12,295 nucleotides of DNA from Desulfatirhabdium butyrativorans (GTDB lineage: Bacteria; Desulfobacterota; Desulfobacteria; Desulfobacterales; DYRK01): NCBI GenBank assembly GCA_020718785.1, contig DYRK01000131.1, positions 1 to 12,295 on the forward strand, given 5' to 3'. Shown here in pieces: positions 6,798 to 12,024 of this stretch. Under the pieces are notes generated by a model. The model had not been told where the DNA came from and searched no databases. It saw only the letters and a list, made by a program, of their open reading frames with translations. A program made the translations under genes and the position numbers. The first letter of the stretch is position 1, and each line of letters starts with the position of its first letter.

Positions 6798-7180
6798 CAA
6801 TTCCCGATACTGTTTTCGCAGAAATAAAACAACTGGGATTCGACACATCCCCGTTCATCTACTTTGTCGAACGTCACCCTGTTTATCTGACGATGATGCG
6901 GGATGTTATCAGAAGAATTGATGAGGGAATTATGAAAGGATTCGGTTCGGTGATAATACTGACCGAAGTCCTTGTTCATCCTGTGCATAAAGGAAAAACT
7001 GCTCTTGAAAACGAATATCGCGATCTTTTGCAAAGCAGCCGCAATTTCGAACTTATCCCGATTGATGCGGAAATAGCAGCTCGTGCATCGGAATTTAGGA
7101 TTCGCTATAATCTGCGAACGCCTGATGCCTTGCAGATTGCAGCAGTCAGGAAGACCGGAAAGAAATTCCGAGCGGATTGA
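6794..7180 (+). CDS. PIN-domain toxin with a replaced C-terminus (likely damaged)
   Basis: This 128-residue frame starts as a typical PIN RNase: FDTSPFIYFVERHP (D17), SVIILTEVLVHP (E58), and LRTPDALQIAA (D111). Intact relatives continue after DALQIAA with a segment of about 25 residues containing a TND- or SND-like motif. Here that segment is absent and replaced by VRKTGKKFRAD and a stop. In the next frame the sequence from 7143 on encodes the middle of a different VapC (separate entry), so the end of this gene was lost by recombination. Three of four catalytic acidic residues remain, so activity is doubtful. The ATG overlaps the antitoxin stop (ATGA). An in-frame ATG at 6779 lies inside the antitoxin and is less likely. 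Confidence 0.65.
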   Translation: MTIPDTVFAEIKQLGFDTSPFIYFVERHPVYLTMMRDVIRRIDEGIMKGFGSVIILTEVLVHPVHKGKTALENEYRDLLQSSRNFELIPIDAEIAARASEFRIRYNLRTPDALQIAAVRKTGKKFRAD

Positions 7181-7277
7181 GAGCTTTGTCTCAGACAATT
7201 TAATACTGAACTGTGATACGGATACTGCCCGATTGTACGGCAAAGTCAAGGACAGTCTGCGAAAAAAAGGACATCCT
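7143..7277 (+). pseudogene. Internal fragment of a second VapC-type PIN gene
   Basis: In the frame one base ahead of the preceding PIN gene, 7143-7277 encodes QSGRPERNSERIESFVSDN followed by LILNCDTDTARLYGKVKDSL and RKKGHP. This is the characteristic central part of classical VapC toxins, which normally continue IPENDIWIAA. Both the N-terminal LDTN strand and the C-terminal half are missing. The frame continues through repeat-like DNA to a stop at 7376, giving a nonsense tail. It is a gene relic joined to the preceding PIN gene. Confidence 0.65.
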
Positions 7278-7340
7278 GTCCGAATGCGGCAGAGAATCCC
7301 GGAAAAGAGATTCTTCGCTGCGCTCAGAATGACAGCGGGA

Positions 7341-7374
7341 AAAAGCGTAAATTATGACGGTGGTGAGTATATAT
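7341..7374 (+). repeat. 34-nt inverted repeat, left copy
   Basis: It matches the reverse complement of 12242-12275 at 31 of 34 positions, sharing the core TTATGACGGTGGT and the ATATAT end. An 8-nt CTCAGAAT block precedes both copies but at different spacing. The two copies are about 4.9 kb apart and both adjoin broken toxin genes. Confidence 0.8.
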
Positions 7375-7428
7375 AAGACTGGAAATCACAAATTAATGGA
7401 AGAAGTTATGAATGCTTGTGAATAAAGG

Positions 7429-7480
7429 ACTAACCCGGCGTTGCACACGGACTCGCTCCCGTTGGTCGCTTGCCGGTGAG
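7429..7480 (+). repeat. Degenerate attC-like half site
   Basis: CTAACCCGGCGTTGCACACG closely resembles the left half of the attC-like site at 3198 (TAACCCGGCGTTCAAACGG) and is followed by GCCGGTGAG, as found in the right inner box of many attC sites. No GTTRRRY right end follows; the sequence passes straight into the next antitoxin gene. Best read as a decayed site. Confidence 0.4.
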
Positions 7481-7495
7481 AGGATGAAATATTTT

Positions 7496-7684
7496 ATGCC
7501 GGAAATGATGATTGACATACCTATAAGAAAACTTGCTTATATGATTGACAGCATGACCAGTCAGGAACTTGAGACACTGTATATGTTTCTGACAGAGGAG
7601 GGTTCCGAACTTCTGGAACGGAACAGAGACCTGGAACTGGGCAGAGTGAAATATCTGAGCGAGGAAGAGGCATTCGATGTATGA
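7496..7684 (+). CDS. Antitoxin of a RelE/ParE-type pair
   Basis: This 62-residue protein is the likely antitoxin to the RelE-like gene that overlaps its end by 8 nt. It is helical and acidic: IRKLAYMIDSMTSQELETLY, then the acidic tail LGRVKYLSEEEAFDV that would bind the toxin. The start is uncertain: ATG codons at 7484, 7496, 7505 and 7508 are all in frame. I prefer 7496, with AGAGGA (7479-7484) upstream, although the spacing is slightly long; the ATG at 7484 has this site too close. The frame further upstream to 7412 is attC-like repeat DNA. I do not recognise the antitoxin family. Confidence 0.6.
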   Translation: MPEMMIDIPIRKLAYMIDSMTSQELETLYMFLTEEGSELLERNRDLELGRVKYLSEEEAFDV

Positions 7685-7967
7685 AGCCGAATATCACCCG
7701 AAAATCAGAAAGGATCTGAAAAAGATCGATCCTCCGATACGCGAGAAAATAAGAACTGACCATATTCCGATAATTCTGTCCGACCTCGGAGCCGGGGAGA
7801 ATCTGGCAGGAGATCTGAAGGGAACATCTGCTTATCATTTCAGAATAGCGAAACAGGAATATAGGATTGCCTACGTCACAGATGAGAAATCTGAAAAAGT
7901 TCGTATTCAGATGATAGCCAAAAGAGGCGATTTTTACAAATTGCTGAAACGGAGAATCCGGATTTGA
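7677..7967 (+). CDS. RelE/ParE-family toxin
   Basis: This 96-residue basic protein has the RelE/ParE fold pattern: N-terminal YHPKIRKDLKKIDPPIREKI helices, LKGTSAYHFRIAKQEYRIAY (residues 48-67) forming the central strands, and MIAKRGDFYKLLKRR (79-93) at the end. Basic residues R56, R63 and R83 with Y87 are the usual candidates for mRNA cleavage on the ribosome. Length is standard. The ATG overlaps the antitoxin stop (ATGTATGA), so the pair is coupled. RelE-type mRNA interferase is more likely than a ParE gyrase poison, but the sequence alone does not decide. Confidence 0.8.
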   Translation: MYEAEYHPKIRKDLKKIDPPIREKIRTDHIPIILSDLGAGENLAGDLKGTSAYHFRIAKQEYRIAYVTDEKSEKVRIQMIAKRGDFYKLLKRRIRI

Positions 7968-8101
7968 AAACTGTCTGAGTGAAACAGTCCGGTTCCGAAG
8001 AAAAAATAACTGGTCGTTCCGGCGGACGGGCGGGGCGCATCGGTAAAATGTATCCCGCAACCGGCAGGCGTTTCTCATGCCGGAGCCTGGGAATGCAGTC
8101 C

Positions 8102-8161
8102 GTAGGTTAGGTTGAAGCACAACACCCGACATTCATTATGCTATCCTAGTGCCCAACCTAC
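8102..8161 (+). repeat. Hairpin module-boundary repeat, copy 4 (damaged)
   Basis: The left arm GTAGGTTAGGTTGAAGCAC has substitutions, and the right arm is shortened to GTGCCCAACCTAC by loss of about six bases, so the stem is weakened. The loop has also drifted. The tail GAATACAGATTTTGCCC follows. Confidence 0.8.
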
Positions 8162-8178
8162 GAATACAGATTTTGCCC

Positions 8179-8201
8179 GTTCCCACGCTTTGCGTGGGAA
8201 C
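8179..8201. repeat. Second palindrome, perfect copy
   Basis: GTTCCCACGC and GCGTGGGAAC are perfect 10-bp arms around TTT. It follows the tail of hairpin copy 4. The copies at 9306 and 11946 share this core. Confidence 0.8.
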
Positions 8202-8205
8202 AATA

Positions 8206-8270
8206 TCCGATTTTTCATGTCAGCCGGAAACTTGATAACGCTGTTATCCCGGAAACTACTTAATCACTTG
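8206..8270. repeat. Dispersed intergenic repeat, copy C
   Basis: ATCCGATTTTTCATGTCAGC leads to GCCGGAAAC, the palindrome GATAACGCTGTTATC and CCGGAAACTACTTAATCAC, matching 5336-5399 with few changes. Only the 3' half of the element is present, joined directly to the second palindrome. Confidence 0.75.
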
Positions 8271-8287
8271 TCAGCTTTTGAAAACAT

Positions 8288-8578
8288 ATGAAACTTCTAC
8301 TAGAAGATAGAGTCGAACAAGCATTTCGACACCTTCAGCCGAAAGAGGTGGAGAAGGTTGAGCGGGTATTTTATGCTCTTCAGACAGAACCATTTGAAAA
8401 CATTAGGAAACGCTTTCAAATCCATAAACTTCTTATACCTGAAGAACAAGTATTTGTTCTTAGAGCAACTCCTCAACTTCGGATTCTATTTAAGTATGGT
8501 GAAGAGCAAACATTAATAATTGAAGATATTGTCTCCCATAAGATGCTGGAAAAGTTTTATAGCGGGAGGCATAAATGA
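8288..8578 (+). CDS. RelE-like small protein coupled to a Shedu-like gene
   Basis: This 96-residue protein has a RelE/ParE-like pattern: an N-terminal helical part (EDRVEQAFRHLQPKEVEKVE), a central FVLRATPQLRILFKYGEEQT (residues 56-75), and the end IIEDIVSHKMLEKFY (77-91), which resembles the last strand and helix of RelE-type toxins. The arginines in LRATPQLR are plausible RNA-contacting residues, but catalysis cannot be judged. Instead of a small antitoxin it is followed, with an ATGA overlap, by a DUF4263 nuclease-like protein. The ribosome binding site is weak (GAAAAC before the ATG). The upstream DNA is repeat sequence. It could be a toxin, or a sensor or partner of the downstream protein. 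Confidence 0.6.
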   Translation: MKLLLEDRVEQAFRHLQPKEVEKVERVFYALQTEPFENIRKRFQIHKLLIPEEQVFVLRATPQLRILFKYGEEQTLIIEDIVSHKMLEKFYSGRHK

Positions 8579-9219
8579 AAGAATTTATTCATCATGTTCT
8601 TTCCATAGAGGAGTGCATTAAAGAACTGTCAGAATTTGAATCATTGCTATCCTCGAAACTAGTAATCAAGGAAAGAGACGAGATTCTTCCTTTCTTTAAA
8701 ACGCATTCCCATTTAGCTGCATTTCTTGGTACTTACATACCAGATATTGCTAATCCTGATAGGGTAGCTAACGAATATGATATCTTTGGTGATTTTACAT
8801 GCGATCTCGCCGTTGGTGATTCGAAATCTCAAACATATCTGCTAATAGAGTTCGAAGACGCAAGGACAGAGAGTTTATTTGTAAAGGTTGCTTCAAAATC
8901 AACACCGGAGTGGGCACCACGTCTTGATCATGGTTTTTCGCAAGTAATAGATTGGTTTTGGAAATTAAGCGACATGGAAAAATCAGATGATTATGAAAAT
9001 AGATTTGGTGCAAGACATGTCGCTATTCATGGACTTGTAGTCGTGGGCAGAGAACAATATCTCCAGCCACGCGAAAAAGCACGGCTAAAATGGAGGCAGA
9101 ATTACATAATTGTCAACTCAAAACGAGTATCAATAATAACCTTTGATCAACTTGCACGAGATATCAGATATCGACTGTCTCGTTATCCGGAAGCTGCGAG
9201 AGCCGATCAAAGTCCGTAG
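8575..9219 (+). CDS. Shedu-like DUF4263 nuclease-domain protein
   Basis: This 214-residue protein resembles the catalytic domain of Shedu (SduA, DUF4263), a PD-(D/E)xK-fold anti-phage nuclease. Visible features are an N-terminal region with LPFFKTHSHLAAFLGTYIPD (residues 38-57), FGDFTCDLAVGD (71-82) with D73 and D77, a core strand YLLIEFEDARTESLF (88-102) in the place of the usual ELK, then DHGFSQVIDWFWKL (118-131). The terminal part includes RLSRYPEAA. In this branch E-F-E replaces E-x-K, so the catalytic lysine is missing or supplied elsewhere. The ATG overlaps the stop of the RelE-like gene. The final codons and TAG stop lie in the duplicated edge of hairpin copy 5, so the C-terminus may have been trimmed by that insertion. 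Membership in Shedu/DUF4263 is fairly sure; immunity function is inferred. Confidence 0.7.
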   Translation: MKEFIHHVLSIEECIKELSEFESLLSSKLVIKERDEILPFFKTHSHLAAFLGTYIPDIANPDRVANEYDIFGDFTCDLAVGDSKSQTYLLIEFEDARTESLFVKVASKSTPEWAPRLDHGFSQVIDWFWKLSDMEKSDDYENRFGARHVAIHGLVVVGREQYLQPREKARLKWRQNYIIVNSKRVSIITFDQLARDIRYRLSRYPEAARADQSP

Positions 9220-9222
9220 TCC

Positions 9223-9288
9223 GTAGGTTGGGTTGAGGCACAACACCCGCCATTCATTATGCTGTCTTCGTGCCTCAACCCAACCTAC
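9223..9288 (+). repeat. Hairpin module-boundary repeat, copy 5 (perfect stem)
   Basis: GTAGGTTGGGTTGAGGCAC and GTGCCTCAACCCAACCTAC form a perfect 19-bp stem with a 28-nt loop. It begins 3 nt after the Shedu-like stop, and AGTCCGTAG is partly duplicated at the edge (9211-9227). The tail AGATACAGATTTTGCCC and the second palindrome follow. This copy is the best reference for the family. Confidence 0.9.
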
Positions 9289-9305
9289 AGATACAGATTT
9301 TGCCC

Positions 9306-9328
9306 GTTCCCACGCTTTGCGTGGGAAT
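9306..9328. repeat. Second palindrome with extended tail
   Basis: GTTCCCACGC-TTT-GCGTGGGAAT, followed by GCAGACGGGATGCTTTGCC. The same palindrome and tail, with few changes, occur at 11946-11990, where they interrupt a Phd antitoxin gene. Confidence 0.8.
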
Positions 9329-9408
9329 GCAGACGGGATGCTTTGCCTCCATCAGAATTTCAAGAGATACAAATTATTAATTCCATTAGAAAATAAAGAG
9401 ATTTATAT

Positions 9409-9714
9409 ATGAATATAACATTGACGCCTGATATTGAAAAGGCATTGGGTGAGTTTGCCGAAAAGCAGGGAACCACTGTTGAACTGCTTGCCCTTAAGAC
9501 GCTCCGGGAGCGTTTTTTTCCGAAAGAGACAGAATTCCTGAAAGAAGCGGCGGGTCGGCGGTCTGAGAGGAAAAGTCTGGCTGACCTGCTTGCAGGATTT
9601 ATCGGCAGTATTGACAGCGGCGATATTGCTGACGGCGGTGCCCGGATGTCTGAGAATACCGGGAAAAAATTCGGTGAGATTCTGCGTGAGAAGCGGCAGA
9701 TCGGAAAACTGTGA
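9409..9714 (+). CDS. Ribbon-helix-helix-like antitoxin of a VapBC-type pair
   Basis: This 101-residue protein is the likely VapB-type antitoxin. Residues 1-36 (NITLTPDIEKALGEFAEKQG, then TTVELLALKTLRERF) have the strand-helix-helix pattern of ribbon-helix-helix DNA-binding domains. The C-terminal part, from LADLLAGFIGSIDSGD to FGEILREKRQ, is the probable toxin-binding tail. The ribosome binding site is poor (AAAGAGA). The stop overlaps the GTG start of the toxin (GTGA). It probably represses its own operon. Confidence 0.7.
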   Translation: MNITLTPDIEKALGEFAEKQGTTVELLALKTLRERFFPKETEFLKEAAGRRSERKSLADLLAGFIGSIDSGDIADGGARMSENTGKKFGEILREKRQIGKL

Positions 9715-10121
9715 TACTGACAGATACCGGACCTCTGATCGCACTGCTTGATAAAAGAGACAGTCATCATAAGGAGTGTGTCAGGATACTTGATGCCCTG
9801 CCTCCCGAACCCATGCTGACAACATGGCCCTGTCTTACCGAAGCCATGCACATTCTCGGATCGGTCGGCGGGTACCGATATCAGTCCGTCCTTTGGAAAC
9901 TGGTGGAAGATATGAATCTGGAAATTTATGATCTGACTTCTTCCGAAATAAGAAGGATGAGGACTCTGATGGGAAAATATCAGGATACACCGATGGATAT
10001 GGCTGATGCCTCGCTGATCGCTTTGGCTGAAAGCATGAGATTCAGACAGATTTTCACAATTGACAGCGATTTCCGTATTTATCGTCTTTCGGACGGTTCC
10101 GTGCTGGAGATTGTTCCGTGA
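9711..10121 (+). CDS. PIN-domain toxin (VapC-like)
   Basis: This 136-residue PIN RNase has a full acidic set: ILTDTGPLIALLD (D5), CLTEAMHIL (E44), MDMADASLIALAE (D99) and FTIDSDF (D118, D120). Translation starts at GTG 9711, overlapping the antitoxin TGA, which is the only start that preserves the first PIN strand. Length is typical for VapC. It appears intact and would cleave a specific RNA such as a tRNA when released from the antitoxin; the target is unknown. Confidence 0.85.
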   Translation: MILTDTGPLIALLDKRDSHHKECVRILDALPPEPMLTTWPCLTEAMHILGSVGGYRYQSVLWKLVEDMNLEIYDLTSSEIRRMRTLMGKYQDTPMDMADASLIALAESMRFRQIFTIDSDFRIYRLSDGSVLEIVP

Positions 10122-10137
10122 ATAATCCGCTGTAATC

Positions 10138-10219
10138 CGCCAAAAAAGCGGGTTAGTCCGGCGCTGAACTCGGGGGCTTCGCTCTTTGTGCCGGTTGGCT
10201 TGGCAGTCCGCTTTTTTTG
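10138..10219. repeat. Degenerate attC-like element within an A/T-rich inverted repeat
   Basis: The sequence GTTAGTCCGGCGCTGAACTC (10152-10171) and the later GTGCCGGTTGGCTTGG (10188-10203) have the box order of an attC site, but the final GTTRRRY is replaced by GCAGTCC. The element is flanked by CAAAAAAGCGG (10141-10151) and CCGCTTTTTTTG (10208-10219), which are complementary. CCGC followed by seven T could also help end transcription after the PIN gene. Function is uncertain. Confidence 0.4.
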
Positions 10220-10288
10220 CCGCTCATTTCAGTCCTTATATTTTTCCCGGCAAATCATACCGGCTGCGAATGCGAAAAAGGCCAGTCC

Positions 10289-10348
10289 GTAGGCTGGGCT
10301 GAGGCGCAACATCCGACATTCATTATGCTGTCTTCGTGCCTCAACCCA
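10289..10348 (+). repeat. Hairpin module-boundary repeat, copy 6 (truncated)
   Basis: The left arm GTAGGCTGGGCTGAGGCGC is complete, but the right arm stops after GTGCCTCAACCCA, losing its last six bases. The stem is shorter and has C-A mismatches. The common tail is absent; the next TA module starts 60 nt later. Confidence 0.8.
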
Positions 10349-10408
10349 AATCAGCAAATTCTAAAATAGCACAGGATGAATACGGGATAGAAAGAGAAGG
10401 GATTTTTT

Positions 10409-10630
10409 ATGAAAACTGTTATGGTACATATAAACGATGACTCAAAATTTCAGCTTTTCGTCAGTTTTTTGAGGGAAATCAGATTTGTTCAGATTGAAGA
10501 AACGGCATCTCCTGTCAGTAAAACCAAAAAAATGACAGAATTGCCTCAGTCCGTCCTGCATCCTGTCAGAGTGAAACAGTTCAGGATGTACAGCAGGGAG
10601 GAACTTCATGACAGAAAGAGTCTTTATTGA
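10409..10630 (+). CDS. Antitoxin of a PIN-domain pair
   Basis: This 73-residue protein overlaps the following PIN gene by 23 nt. Its N-terminus (MKTVMVHINDDSKFQLFVSF, then LREIRFVQIEE) is strand-helix-strand-like, a linker follows, and the tail MYSREELHDRKSLY is the likely toxin-binding part. AGAAGGGA sits 7 nt before the ATG. No standard antitoxin name can be assigned, but size, position and overlap are typical. Confidence 0.7.
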   Translation: MKTVMVHINDDSKFQLFVSFLREIRFVQIEETASPVSKTKKMTELPQSVLHPVRVKQFRMYSREELHDRKSLY

Positions 10631-11042
10631 TACGAATATTCTGGTATATGCGTTTCTGGAAAACGATACGGTCAGGCATGACTCAGCCTTCAAACTGATG
10701 TCTGATATTATCGGAGCAGAGATATTTATCAGTATACAGGTGATGAGTGAAATATATGCCGCCCTCTCAAAAAACGGGGTCGGACATGAGGAGATTGCCG
10801 AATATCTCTATGAGCTTGAAGAAAAGACGAACATTCAGCCGATATGCTTTGACACGGTTAAAAAGTGTCTGTCTCTGAAGAAGAAATATTCTTATTCATA
10901 TTGGGACAGTCTGGTGCTTGCGTCATCTCTGGAAAGCGGATGTACTGTTGTATATTCCGAAGATATGCAGCACAGACAGGTAATAGAACAGACACTCACA
11001 ATTATGAATCCTTTTCTTATTATATCTGAAAAAATTGTCTAA
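10608..11042 (+). CDS. PIN-domain toxin (VapC-like)
   Basis: This 144-residue PIN RNase has VFIDTNILVYAFLEND (D8), VMSEIYAALSK (E48), YSYWDSLVLASSLESGC (D100) and VVYSEDMQHRQ (E118, D119), a complete active site. GGGAGG is placed 6 nt before the ATG, inside the antitoxin gene, so the start is firm. The stop (TAA 11040-11042) abuts the edge of hairpin copy 7 by 3 nt, so the last residues may have been changed by the repeat. Confidence 0.85.
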   Translation: MTERVFIDTNILVYAFLENDTVRHDSAFKLMSDIIGAEIFISIQVMSEIYAALSKNGVGHEEIAEYLYELEEKTNIQPICFDTVKKCLSLKKKYSYSYWDSLVLASSLESGCTVVYSEDMQHRQVIEQTLTIMNPFLIISEKIV

Positions 11043-11045
11043 TCC

Positions 11046-11109
11046 GCAGGCTGGGCTGAGGCACAACACCCCGATATTTATTATGCTGTCTTCGTGCCTC
11101 AACCCAACC
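11046..11109 (+). repeat. Hairpin module-boundary repeat, copy 7 (truncated)
   Basis: The left arm GCAGGCTGGGCTGAGGCAC is intact, but the right arm GTGCCTCAACCCAACC lacks its last three bases. It starts 3 nt after the stop of the preceding PIN toxin. No tail follows. A frame open from 11094 begins in this repeat and is not a true N-terminus. Confidence 0.85.
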
Positions 11110-11153
11110 GATATTCAAAACATCAATTCCGATTAAAAGAAAGAGTGAAATTA

Positions 11154-11387
11154 ATGCGTACAATAGCTTATGATCTTGATTTGAATGAAAACAGGACAAT
11201 TCTTTTGAAATTCCCTGAAGACATTCCTTTGGGAAGACATCAGATAATTGTAATCGTAGATGAAAATCCCGCTGATCCCGATGAAGATAAATTTGAAGAA
11301 ATTTTAACAGATACAACAGGATTATGGAAACATCAGGACGGGCTGGCTTATCAGACAAAGCTGCGTAGCGAGTGGGACAGATTATGA
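11154..11387 (+). CDS. Antitoxin of a PIN-domain pair
   Basis: This 77-residue acidic protein has a strand-rich N-terminal half (TIAYDLDLNENRTILLKFP, then GRHQIIVIVDE) and a C-terminal tail LTDTTGLWKHQDGLAYQTKL ending RSEWDRL, a recurrent toxin-binding pattern in PIN-partner antitoxins. The ATG at 11154 was chosen because the frame upstream is repeat DNA; the site AGAAAGAG is weak. It shares ATGA with the toxin start at 11384. Confidence 0.7.
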   Translation: MRTIAYDLDLNENRTILLKFPEDIPLGRHQIIVIVDENPADPDEDKFEEILTDTTGLWKHQDGLAYQTKLRSEWDRL

Positions 11388-11755
11388 TTACATTACTGCT
11401 TGATTCAGTGATTCTCATTGATCATTTCAATCGGATTCGGGAATCTACAGATTATATCCGCAAAGTCAGAAAAAATTCTGCTGTTTCGGTCATCACACGG
11501 GCAGAAGTATTGACAGGTTTTGATGACCTTTCCCGAAAACGTGCTGTAAGACTGCTCAATTATTTTCCGGCACTTGATATTACAAAACCGATTGCGGATT
11601 TGGCAGCGAAATTGCGTTACGATAATAAATGGAAGCTTCCGGATGCCTTGCAGGCTGCACTTGCAAAATATCATCATTTCAAGCTTGCAACCAGAAATAC
11701 GAAAGATTTCAAAGAAGATAAGCATGATTTTGTCGTCATCCCTTATCGAATTTGA
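11384..11755 (+). CDS. PIN-domain toxin (VapC-like)
   Basis: This 123-residue PIN RNase has LLLDSVILIDHF (D7), VITRAEVLTGF (E41), KLPDALQAALAKYH (D87) and LATRNTKDF (N105, D108), a complete and typical arrangement. The start at 11384 overlaps the antitoxin stop; an in-frame ATG at 11372 lies inside the antitoxin and would add only four residues. It is the last intact TA module in the window. Confidence 0.85.
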   Translation: MITLLLDSVILIDHFNRIRESTDYIRKVRKNSAVSVITRAEVLTGFDDLSRKRAVRLLNYFPALDITKPIADLAAKLRYDNKWKLPDALQAALAKYHHFKLATRNTKDFKEDKHDFVVIPYRI

Positions 11756-11895
11756 ATTTATCTGAACCTCGGAAAGCCGTTTACGACTTTGATGAACTGC
11801 TTCATCATGTCAGACGGATAAGTCTGGAAAGAGTTACGGATAATGAAGCTGACAACCTGAAAAAGATGAAAATTCTGAGAGATACTGCAAAATGA
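11752..11895 (+). pseudogene. Small ORF or 3' remnant, unknown
   Basis: A 47-codon frame is open from a TTG at 11752, overlapping the preceding PIN stop, to TGA at 11893. It encodes a helical charged peptide including RKAVYDFDELLHHVRRI and DNLKKMKILRDTAK. It lacks an ATG near its beginning and may be the 3' part of a gene whose front was lost at the junction with the PIN module. Its stop overlaps the ATG of the Phd-like fragment (ATGA), which suggests they once formed an operon. I do not recognise the family. Confidence 0.35.
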
Positions 11896-11960
11896 AAATG
11901 CTGCCGGTCGGAGAATTTAAAGCACAATTGTCGGAAGTTTTGCTCGTTCCCACGCTTTGA
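11892..11960 (+). pseudogene. Phd/YefM-type antitoxin, truncated by a palindromic repeat
   Basis: The frame encodes MKMLPVGEFKAQLSEVL, the characteristic N-terminus of Phd/YefM antitoxins. It then runs at about 11943 into the GTTCCCACGC palindrome and stops at the TGA at 11958. About 50-60 residues of a normal Phd protein are missing. The downstream RelE-type frame matches the usual partner, also broken. Confidence 0.7.
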
Positions 11961-11968
11961 GTGGGAAT
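11946..11968. repeat. Second palindrome interrupting the Phd gene
   Basis: GTTCCCACGC-TTT-GAGTGGGAAT, with one base changed in the right arm, followed by GCAGACAGGACGCTTTGC as at 9329. Unlike copies at 8179 and 9306 it is not preceded by the 66-bp hairpin, so this part can occur alone. Confidence 0.8.
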
Positions 11969-12024
11969 GCAGACAGGACGCTTTGCATCCCTTTAGTAAT
12001 TCTTGCATGAATTGCTGCGGTTTT

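Larger units (their letters stand above)
7278..7495. other. Patchwork of repeat fragments
   Basis: Starting just after the VapC relic there is a repeat-like stretch around GATTCTTCGCTGCGCTCAG (7309-7327), a motif I remember as dispersed in many unrelated bacterial genomes. Then comes a 34-nt sequence (7341-7374) whose inverted copy is at 12242-12275, and then an attC-like left half (7429-7480). Together with 7181-7277 this makes about 315 bases without an intact gene. Confidence 0.6.
7968..8287. other. Intergenic region with boundary hairpin and repeat copy C
   Basis: No gene is seen. After the RelE stop there is a small inverted repeat (ACTGT/ACAGT near 7970-7990), then GC-rich DNA ending in GAGCCTGGGAATGCAGTCC, a diverged palindrome half. 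Hairpin copy 4 (8102-8161), the second palindrome (8179-8201) and dispersed repeat C (8206-8270) fill the remainder up to the RelE-like/Shedu-like pair. Confidence 0.65.

Noticed and set aside
7521..8132. A 203-codon minus-strand frame
   Set aside because: It is antisense to the RelE pair and runs into hairpin copy 4; the + strand genes have overlapping starts and family motifs.
4285..11109. A CRISPR array, because of repeated palindromic units
   Set aside because: The units are 60-67 bp, spaced hundreds to over a thousand bases apart, and separated by protein genes. There are no short uniform spacers and no cas genes.
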